From Bacteroidales bacterium (GTDB lineage: Bacteria > Bacteroidota > Bacteroidia > Bacteroidales > SMBSF39), in contig JAIOSH010000055.1 in NCBI GenBank assembly GCA_021107685.1, forward strand, positions 1-5,646: DNA of 5,646 nucleotides. Reading direction: 5' to 3'. Position numbers and translations under genes: made by a program. Positions 1-5,646 of the stretch are shown here, piece by piece. Below the pieces are notes generated by a model. It ran no database searches. It was not told the origin of the DNA and worked only from the letters and a program-made list of their open reading frames with translations. Each line of letters starts with the position of its first letter. The first letter of the stretch is position 1.

Positions 1-279
1 ATCGGATTTAAGGTTAATTTTTTTTTGATATTTTACATATCCAATATGAGAAAATATAATAGTATATTTACCCTGATTTAAACCCTCAAAATGATAATAC
101 CCTTTTAAATCAGTAAGTGTTCCTTTTTTTTCAGGTTCAATAATAATTTCAACATTTGAAACAGGTTCTTTGGTATTTAAATCATAAACACAACCAAATA
201 TTTTTGCATTATCCTGTGCAAATAAATTTATTGAGGTAAATAAAGAGATAAAAAATGTAATAAATATTAATTTATTCAT
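1..279 (-). CDS. Exported protein with carboxypeptidase-regulatory-like N-terminal domain (partial, likely TonB-dependent receptor)
   Basis: The first 93 residues of a longer protein are visible; the frame is open through the left edge, so the C-terminal part is missing. Residues 1-21 form a standard signal peptide: MNK, then a hydrophobic stretch rich in Ile, Phe and Leu, with likely cleavage after LFA and before QDN, so the protein is exported to the periplasm or outer membrane. Residues about 26-93 match the carboxypeptidase regulatory-like beta-sandwich: an opening IFGCVYD strand (G29), the EPVSNVEI segment, the TLTDLKGYYHF turn (residues 54-64) and the SHIGY motif (77-81). In Bacteroidetes this domain right after a signal peptide usually begins a SusC-like or other TonB-dependent outer-membrane receptor, but it also occurs in other surface proteins, and the plug and barrel are not in view. 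The ATG at 279 is chosen because the signal peptide begins there; no Shine-Dalgarno is seen. The coding strand has A runs of 9 and 8 bases (18-26 and 124-131) that stay in frame. Confidence 0.8.
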   Translation of the reverse strand, partial: MNKLIFITFFISLFTSINLFAQDNAKIFGCVYDLNTKEPVSNVEIIIEPEKKGTLTDLKGYYHFEGLNQGKYTIIFSHIGYVKYQKKINLKSD

Positions 280-310
280 TATTTCATAAGAACTGACAAA
301 CTTTTTATCA

Positions 311-570
311 TCAAGCAATCTGAAAATTTCCTGATTTGATATCATTTATCATTTTTGTTATCTGTGAGTAGAAATCGTTATAGGCTTTCCATTCAATATA
401 ATCATCCCATTCATTAAAATTTTCTTTTTGTTTAATATTCTTTTCAAATTCTTTCAAGGATATATTATATTTTTTTTGTACATTAAAATTTTATCATACA
501 ATTGTCTTTGCTCTGCACTATAAGAAAGCAACATCCAATCGGCTACACGCAGTTTGTCAATAATCAGCAT
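311..570 (-). pseudogene. Frameshifted small gene, 86-residue product if restored; possible antitoxin-like protein
   Basis: From the ATG at 570 the frame reads 38 residues, beginning MLIIDKLRVADWMLLSY, and stops at TGA 454-456. Directly before this stop lies a run of eight A residues on the coding strand (470-477). Adding one A, or a -1 shift there, joins the frame to a second stretch that runs to TGA at 311-313, giving a coherent 86-residue charged protein: ...KKKYNISLKEFEKN... followed by FNEWDDYIEWKAY (residues 52-64) and an end of IKSGNFQIA. There is no signal peptide or membrane segment, so the product should be cytoplasmic. The WDDYIEWKAY motif and the VADWMLLSYS opening remind me of small uncharacterised proteins that sit next to toxin-like genes in cyanobacteria, archaea and Bacteroidetes, but this is from memory and weak. 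No toxin partner is adjacent. The ATG lies 7 bases after the stop of the zinc-ribbon gene. Sequencing error, true decay, transcriptional slippage or ribosomal frameshifting are all possible. Confidence 0.65.
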
Positions 571-577
571 ATTGTAA

Positions 578-814
578 TTATTTTAATTTATTCTCATATT
601 CTTCACGATTCAATAAAATTTCATAATTACAAACCGGACAAAAAACAGAGTATCTGATTTTGTAAGGAATAACAGGTAAAAAGAACAATGTAAACCAATA
701 GGTTGTTTTTTTTAATATCCATTGGCTATTATTATTACAATGTAAACAATGGTTATACGAACTTAACTTATTTTCTTTCTTTGTTTGTTGCCCAAAACCA
801 AATATTATAAACAT
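578..814 (-). CDS. Small zinc-ribbon protein (zinc_ribbon_15-like)
   Basis: This 78-residue protein has two cysteine pairs suited to binding one zinc ion: C23-L-H-C26 and C59-P-V-C62. Between them is a hydrophobic stretch with the motif YWFTLFFLPVIPY (residues 39-51). The opening MFIIFGFGQQTKK, the WFTLFF-P-V-P block and the closing CPVC-Y-ILLNREEYE pattern match the small zinc-ribbon family I know as zinc_ribbon_15, whose members have about this length. Its molecular role is not established, and a redox or nucleic-acid function should not be assumed. The central hydrophobic stretch could contact the membrane but is short for a transmembrane helix. The ATG at 814 is 4 bases after the sucC stop, so it is probably translated from the sucC transcript, and the next small gene begins 7 bases after its stop. 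An eight-base A run (706-713) lies inside the gene without breaking it. Confidence 0.85.
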   Translation of the reverse strand: MFIIFGFGQQTKKENKLSSYNHCLHCNNNSQWILKKTTYWFTLFFLPVIPYKIRYSVFCPVCNYEILLNREEYENKLK

Positions 815-818
815 ATTT

Positions 819-2009
819 TTATTTTAAAACTTTTGTAACTAATTCGGCAGCTTCCTGTAAATAAATTACAGAATGGACTTTCAAGCCTGAATTATTAATC
901 AGTTCTTTACCTTTTTCAGCATTTGTACCTTGTAATCTGACAATAATCGGTATATCAATTTTATCAATATTTTTATAAGCATCAATTAAACCTTGAGCAA
1001 CATAGTCGCATCTGACAATTCCCCCGTAAATATTTATAAGTACTGCTTTTACATTATTATCTTTCAAAATAATTCGCAAGCCTTCTTCAACTCTTTTAGT
1101 ATTTGCCGAACCGCCGACATCAAGGAAATTAGCAGGGTTTCCACCTGATAATTTGATAATATCCATAGTAGCCATAGCTAATCCTGCGCCATTTACCATA
1201 CATCCTACATTTCCATTGAGCTTTACATAATTCAGATCAAAACGACTTGCTTCAACCTCAATAGGGTCTTCTTCATTCAAATCACGCATAGCTTGTATAT
1301 CAGGATGACGGAATAAAGCATTATTATCAATTACTACTTTTGCATCTGCTGCATAAACTTTATTATCAGAAGTTTTAATAGCCGGATTAATTTCAAATAA
1401 AGAAGCATCAGACTCAATATATGCCTTGTATAAGGCATTAATAAACTTATACATTGATTTAAATGCTTCTCCGCTTAAACCGAGGTTAAATGCAATTTTT
1501 CTACTTTGAAAGCCTTGTAATCCTATTTTCGGGTCAATTTCTTCTGTAAAAATCTCTTCCGGTGTTTCTGCAGCTACTTTCTCAATATTCATACCTCCAC
1601 GAGGCGAATACATAAACATATTACAAGATTTTCGTCTATTAAGCAAAATACTAATATAATACTCTAAAGTTTCCGATTCTCCTTTATAGTAAATATTTTG
1701 CTCAATTAAAACCTGCCTAACTTTTTTCCCTTTTGCACTTGTCTGAGGTGTAATTAATTGCATTCCTATTATCTGCTCGGCATAAGATTTAACTTCATCC
1801 AATGATTTGGCAATTTTCACACCACCACCCTTGCCTCTGCCTCCTGCATGGATTTGTGCTTTTACAGCCCATTTATCTGTCCCTGTAAGCTTTTGTATTT
1901 CTTTTGCAGCATCAACAGCTTTTTCAGGTGTATTGGCTACAATGCCTTCAGGAACAGGAACTCCATATTTTTTTAATATTAATTTCCCCTGATATTCATG
2001 TAAATTCAT
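819..2009 (-). CDS. sucC: Succinyl-CoA synthetase (ADP-forming), beta subunit
   Basis: This is the beta subunit of succinyl-CoA synthetase, a cytoplasmic TCA-cycle enzyme that interconverts succinyl-CoA and succinate with formation or use of ATP (or GTP). The beta subunit carries the nucleotide-binding ATP-grasp fold and the alpha subunit (SucD) carries the phosphorylated histidine. The 396 residues are close to the usual length (388 in E. coli). The start MNLHEYQGK is the family's canonical N-terminus and fixes the ATG at 2009. Visible hallmarks are HAGGRGKGGG (54-63, nucleotide-binding loop), EINP (207-210) with N209 and D222 as the likely Mg-binding residues by analogy with E. coli N199 and D213, GNVGCMVNGAGLAM (266-279), GGNPANFLDVGG (289-300) and NIYGGIVRCD (326-335). 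The ATP-grasp part spans about 1-235 and the CoA-ligase domain about 260-396. The nucleotide (ATP or GTP) cannot be assigned from motifs alone. sucD is not adjacent: a zinc-ribbon gene follows directly and an unrelated secreted protein gene precedes. The gene appears intact. Confidence 0.98.
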   Translation of the reverse strand: MNLHEYQGKLILKKYGVPVPEGIVANTPEKAVDAAKEIQKLTGTDKWAVKAQIHAGGRGKGGGVKIAKSLDEVKSYAEQIIGMQLITPQTSAKGKKVRQVLIEQNIYYKGESETLEYYISILLNRRKSCNMFMYSPRGGMNIEKVAAETPEEIFTEEIDPKIGLQGFQSRKIAFNLGLSGEAFKSMYKFINALYKAYIESDASLFEINPAIKTSDNKVYAADAKVVIDNNALFRHPDIQAMRDLNEEDPIEVEASRFDLNYVKLNGNVGCMVNGAGLAMATMDIIKLSGGNPANFLDVGGSANTKRVEEGLRIILKDNNVKAVLINIYGGIVRCDYVAQGLIDAYKNIDKIDIPIIVRLQGTNAEKGKELINNSGLKVHSVIYLQEAAELVTKVLK

Positions 2010-2035
2010 TATAAATATTATTAATAATTTGAGGT

Positions 2036-2043
2036 CAAAATTA
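2036..2043 (-). promoter_or_regulatory. Candidate Bacteroidetes -7 box upstream of sucC
   Basis: Read on the minus strand the sequence is TAATTTTG, an exact match to the TAnnTTTG -7 element used by the primary sigma factor of Bacteroidetes. It lies 26 bases before the sucC ATG, so transcription would start with a short leader of about 20 bases. No good TTG at the expected -33 distance is seen; only a weak CCTG (about 2066-2069) is near, and the region is AT-rich, so a chance match is possible. Its position in the only sizeable intergenic gap (2010-2100) supports it. Confidence 0.35.
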
Positions 2044-2100
2044 TTACTTTTATTAATATCTATTTCAGGTTAGATTAAATAAATTTATTAATTTCTATGT

Positions 2101-5100
2101 TTATTTTTTAATAAACCTCCCCTTTGCCATTATTTTATCATTCTCAAATAGTGCTATTAAATATATGCCTGTGCTGAATGTTGAAACATCTGTTTCTATC
2201 TCATCTCCTTTAACATCCTTTAAAGATATTTCCCTTAATTGTCTGCCAAAGATATCGTAAATGCACAAAACAGAATTTTTATAATAGCGATAATTATAAT
2301 GCCTGCTCGTGAAGGTTCCAAAATGACACTCCTCTGCCGTAAACTCAGGCAGGCGAACAGTTATTTTGTCTTTTGCAGGATTAGGGAATATATTCAATAT
2401 ACCTGATTGTTCTGCTTCTTTTTCTGTGCAGGGTTCATCAGCATTAATTTTGGATGATTTTAGCAAATCAGGTATAATTATCGGCTCTTCATAATCAAGT
2501 AATCCTGCTGCAATAAGAATATTACGGGCATAAGCACCGGGAAAACGGCTGTTGTTTTGGGCCAGTGTTTCCAATATTACTACCTGTATGCTGTCAATGG
2601 CAATAATGCCGGTTGAATCACTTTGCAATTCCTCAAGCAAACCGAACAGTATAAGATATGCCTGATGATCTGATTGCTGATCATTTGTCAGCTCAAATGA
2701 TGAGTTTATGTTGTTTAATAAGGAATTCATTGCATCCGTATTATGCTCATGCAGGTATAAAAATGCCAGGCGGTATTTTGCAAACAGGTCATTTTCGTTT
2801 GTCAGCAAAGTAATAAGGCTGTCGGAAGATAACTGTGGATTAAGTGTATCCTTGCGGAAATGCTGGTAAAGAGAATTGAAATGCATAGCGCGTTTTTGTT
2901 TCCATCGTGACAATTGTGATTCAATGGATTCTTTTGCTCCTGTTATGTTAAGTCCCTGCAAAATCTGGTTTTTCATATAATCGGGCATAGGGTCGAAACG
3001 TTCATTAATTGCATTCATCACTTCTTTGTCTGCAATATTACTATTAAATTCTGTTATACCATCGCGGTCATGTCCGGTACCTCCGCCACCTTCAAGCTTA
3101 GACGGACAGGCTCCTTCTTTTGTGTAAGTAACATATAGACTGGAAGCAGATTTATGCATAGTTTTAAATGAATAATAAGAATCGGGGTCAATTTTTTCTA
3201 AAGTCTGATTTTCGCTATGATATACATACTCAATAAACCCGCAATTTTCGCTATTGTAAAAATTATATTCCAGTCCTGCAAAATTTTGTGTAAAAGTATT
3301 TCCGGCGGGCAGTGTGTCATTCAGCCCTTGGCATCCCTGGTTGCGAGCTATTCCCTGGTTTTCCAATGCTTCTTCTGTGTTGACCAGGATGTCCGTTGTA
3401 TTATTTTCATAATCGTTACACTCTATGCACAGTCCAAGACTTCCGTCGCTGCTGCGGTTCCAACCGTAGGCTATGGTACCATACTGCAGGTTTTCAAACG
3501 TGTTGTTATAAATCTGGTTCCAGTTGTCGCCGGAATTGTTTACATACAAGCCTATTTCTCCGGGTTCTGCAAACAAAGGTCCTGTAAATTCATTTGTTTC
3601 TACATGGTATCCTGTAGCTTCGTTCAGGTATAAACCGTATTGTCCTTTGGAAAACAATACAGCAGCAGGCAGAAAAAATTTATTTGATGTAAGCCTTGCA
3701 CCGTCAATACCGCTTATATAAATACCTCTGTCAGTATAGCCAAAAGTAGAATGTCTAATATCAACATAGTATTCAGTACCATTATCAGTGGCATAAACCC
3801 CGTAATACAAATTTTTAAACAGGTTGTTTTCCCATTCGGTACACGGATTTGAGCCGCTTGTACATTTTCCGTCTAACTTAATATAGGAATTATGGCTATA
3901 AATCCCGCTGCCGTAATCATCATTGCCGGTATCATTAGTAAAATCACAACTTGTTATTTGTACTCCGTCCATGCCTGTTATTTCCATAAAATATTCAGGT
4001 TCTTCGCTTCCTATGTATTCTTCATCTGTTTTAAACCCGCAATCATTAAAAGTGCTTACACTGTGATAGGCATAAGAATAAAATTTTACGGCAATTTTAT
4101 TGTTGATAAAATGCGCATCTGTTGCCTGTATAATACCACCTGTATATCCCTGTATAAAACCTCCTGTCTCCTCCGGGTCAGGGCGATTGGTGTAAATGCC
4201 CATTTTTGAGTTTTCAATAGTTCCGTTATTAATAATTTTCACCCAGCCTTGTTCAGTTACCAACTGGGGCTGATTGGAGTTACCCCAGACTTCTATGCCT
4301 TGCCACATATCACCGCAGGCATCGGTTATTATACCACCATCAATAAATAGCTTTCCACCACGTTTCACAATAAATTTGTTATTATCAGCTACTTTAACAA
4401 GATTTTTAACGGTTAAAGTACAGTTAGGCTCAATAATAATATCATTAGTAATAAACTGGGGAGCGTACCAAATTAAATCTTCTGTAATAGAAATAGACTC
4501 GGGATTACTTTGACAAGGTATTGGTGATTCCCATAAACCCCTGCCATAAGTGGCGGCTCTGATAAAACCTTTGTTATAATTGATTTCCAGCCATCTAACA
4601 TTAACATTTGGTAAACCATCCATAAATGGTTCCCATTGTGTCATAGTCTCATTCCTGTAATAAACGCCCACATCTGTTCCAATATATACAGCATCATTAC
4701 TTCCATTTTCGTATATTATACAATTCACAGGTATATTTGGTAATCCTTCTCCATAATCGTACCATGTATTACCTCCATCTGTTGACATTTTAACCTTGTG
4801 AGTCTCATAATAACCACTATAACATGCCCAGATATGGTCAGGGTTATAGCTGCTTACAGCAACATCCTTTATATAATAATGATTTGCAGGATCGGGTGTA
4901 ATATCTGTCCAGTCATTCTCATTTAATCCTCCACCACTTGTTGTTTTTAAAAGTAATGTTTCATCATAAGCTGTTAACCATGAACCAATATTGACATTAC
5001 TTAAATAGATATAATCAGGATCAGAGGGTGCAATCTCCATTCCGGATATTATCTGGTAATCACTCTGTTGTGGAAAATGAGTCGGGAAATCGGAAATTTT

Positions 5101-5646
5101 TGTCCAATCACTATTGGTGCATGTTGGTGCATTTATAGTTTTCCAAACATCCTGTCTGCCTTGATAAAGAATATGGGAATTAGCCGGGTCCATAATCAGT
5201 GCCGCACCAAACAATGCCGGTCCTGAGGTTGGACCGATGTTTCCGCTCCAGGAAGGAGCATTACAATCATTTGAGCTTCTATGTATTGATCCGTTTATGG
5301 TAACAGGATCAGTAGCATACATTAAATTAATATCATAATAATCCATTAAACATTCAAAACCATCACTATCAAATTCCCATGACCAACTTTGATCTTTATA
5401 ATAGTTTACTCCACAATCCTGATGTCCTGTTAAGATTTGATCAGGATCAATAAAACTGCTACACATATTAAACATAGTCGCTACTCCTAATCTATTATTT
5501 AGTTCAGTAGTAACATTAGTAGAAAAATTCTTTTTCCATAATGCTCCGTCAGTGCCCATAAATAGTTCATTATCATTCCATGGCGAGAATATAAATTCAT
5601 GAAAGTCCCAATGTGCCCCATAAGTACCTTGATGACTCCAGTTTAA
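2101..5646 (-). CDS. Giant secreted T9SS-sorted protein: beta-propeller, beta-helix, helical region and sorting domain (5' end outside window)
   Basis: The frame is open for 1181 residues and runs through the right edge. The first internal ATG (5559) is not the true start: the 29 codons before it read in frame (NWSHQGTYGAHWDFHEF...) and belong to the same fold. Residue numbers here count from that internal Met. Residues up to about 346 form a sortilin/BNR-like beta-propeller, with an Asp-box STDGGNTW (259-266), VYIGTDVGVYY (291-301) and a closing AATYGRGLWES (335-345). Residues about 354-760 look like a right-handed parallel beta-helix: MWQGIEVWG (418-426), then repeated Gly/Asn/Tyr turns such as YYGVYATDN, DRGIYISG, QYGLYLNE and EIGLYVNN. 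A Gly-rich linker (823-829) leads to a helical region (about 836-1038) that I cannot assign. Residues about 1053-1152 are a type A T9SS sorting domain: LNIFPNPAKDKITVRLPE, CIYDIFGRQ, DVSTFSTGIYLIAL and a final GRFIKK. The signal peptide is expected outside the window. The protein is likely secreted or anchored at the cell surface; its ligand or activity is unknown, and no catalytic motif is evident. Confidence 0.9.
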   Translation of the reverse strand, partial: LNWSHQGTYGAHWDFHEFIFSPWNDNELFMGTDGALWKKNFSTNVTTELNNRLGVATMFNMCSSFIDPDQILTGHQDCGVNYYKDQSWSWEFDSDGFECLMDYYDINLMYATDPVTINGSIHRSSNDCNAPSWSGNIGPTSGPALFGAALIMDPANSHILYQGRQDVWKTINAPTCTNSDWTKISDFPTHFPQQSDYQIISGMEIAPSDPDYIYLSNVNIGSWLTAYDETLLLKTTSGGGLNENDWTDITPDPANHYYIKDVAVSSYNPDHIWACYSGYYETHKVKMSTDGGNTWYDYGEGLPNIPVNCIIYENGSNDAVYIGTDVGVYYRNETMTQWEPFMDGLPNVNVRWLEINYNKGFIRAATYGRGLWESPIPCQSNPESISITEDLIWYAPQFITNDIIIEPNCTLTVKNLVKVADNNKFIVKRGGKLFIDGGIITDACGDMWQGIEVWGNSNQPQLVTEQGWVKIINNGTIENSKMGIYTNRPDPEETGGFIQGYTGGIIQATDAHFINNKIAVKFYSYAYHSVSTFNDCGFKTDEEYIGSEEPEYFMEITGMDGVQITSCDFTNDTGNDDYGSGIYSHNSYIKLDGKCTSGSNPCTEWENNLFKNLYYGVYATDNGTEYYVDIRHSTFGYTDRGIYISGIDGARLTSNKFFLPAAVLFSKGQYGLYLNEATGYHVETNEFTGPLFAEPGEIGLYVNNSGDNWNQIYNNTFENLQYGTIAYGWNRSSDGSLGLCIECNDYENNTTDILVNTEEALENQGIARNQGCQGLNDTLPAGNTFTQNFAGLEYNFYNSENCGFIEYVYHSENQTLEKIDPDSYYSFKTMHKSASSLYVTYTKEGACPSKLEGGGGTGHDRDGITEFNSNIADKEVMNAINERFDPMPDYMKNQILQGLNITGAKESIESQLSRWKQKRAMHFNSLYQHFRKDTLNPQLSSDSLITLLTNENDLFAKYRLAFLYLHEHNTDAMNSLLNNINSSFELTNDQQSDHQAYLILFGLLEELQSDSTGIIAIDSIQVVILETLAQNNSRFPGAYARNILIAAGLLDYEEPIIIPDLLKSSKINADEPCTEKEAEQSGILNIFPNPAKDKITVRLPEFTAEECHFGTFTSRHYNYRYYKNSVLCIYDIFGRQLREISLKDVKGDEIETDVSTFSTGIYLIALFENDKIMAKGRFIKK

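Noticed and set aside
297..304. AAAGTTTG on the minus strand as a -7 promoter box for the receptor-like gene
   Set aside because: It misses the first base of TAnnTTTG, has no well-spaced -33 TTG and lies very close to the start codon; too weak to list.
1807..1992. Plus-strand open frame with a Pro-rich start opposite the sucC N-terminus
   Set aside because: The PPPLPLPP stretch is the complement of the conserved Gly-rich nucleotide-binding loop of sucC, so it is not a separate gene.
2074..2092. AT-only imperfect palindrome between the large gene and sucC, considered as a terminator
   Set aside because: It contains no G/C pairs in the stem and is not followed by a clear U tract, so it is more likely chance in an AT-rich gap.
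3217..3633. Plus-strand open frame of 138 residues inside the large secreted-protein gene
   Set aside because: It lies wholly antisense to a well-supported coding frame, has no recognisable domain, and its hydrophobic, Cys-rich composition is what the complement of this region would give.
3892..4513. Plus-strand open frames of 105 and 79 residues opposite the beta-helix region
   Set aside because: They are antisense shadows of the secreted-protein gene, with no family resemblance and no start signals.
4500..4522. Possible fusion of two genes at the propeller to beta-helix boundary
   Set aside because: The frame is continuous, with no internal stop, start context or homopolymer at the join, and multi-domain T9SS proteins of this kind are common.

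Overview
The window looks like a fragment of an AT-rich Bacteroidota (Bacteroidetes) chromosome. The evidence is a protein ending in a type IX secretion (T9SS) C-terminal sorting domain, a secreted protein starting with the carboxypeptidase-regulatory-like domain typical of outer-membrane TonB-dependent receptors, a Bacteroidetes-style -7 promoter box (TAnnTTTG) upstream of sucC, and start codons without clear Shine-Dalgarno sequences. The species cannot be named from this sequence.

Every gene I can support lies on the minus strand, so transcription runs from right to left. From the right edge: (1) 2101 to beyond 5646, a very large secreted or surface protein whose N-terminus is outside the window; it combines a sortilin/BNR-like beta-propeller, a parallel beta-helix, a helical region and a T9SS sorting domain. 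(2) A 91-base intergenic gap with a candidate promoter. (3) 819-2009, sucC, the beta subunit of succinyl-CoA synthetase (TCA cycle). (4) 578-814, a small zinc-ribbon protein that starts 4 bases after the sucC stop. (5) 311-570, a small gene that starts 7 bases after the zinc-ribbon gene and is broken by an apparent one-base loss in a run of eight A residues; its restored 86-residue product has a distinctive Trp/Asp-rich motif. (6) 1-279, the first 93 residues of an exported protein that runs off the left edge.

The spacing suggests that sucC, the zinc-ribbon gene and the broken small gene are co-transcribed. sucD, the partner of sucC, is not in the window. The giant T9SS protein and the receptor-like protein belong to envelope and secretion functions and have no visible link to sucC.

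I see no RNA gene, insertion sequence, CRISPR array or convincing terminator. No gene-free stretch exceeds 300 bases; the longest is the 91-base gap before sucC. I do not see a clearly new multi-gene system. The points most worth a second look are the homopolymer frameshift in the small gene, the domain architecture of the giant secreted protein including its unassigned helical region, and local GC-rich patches inside that gene.
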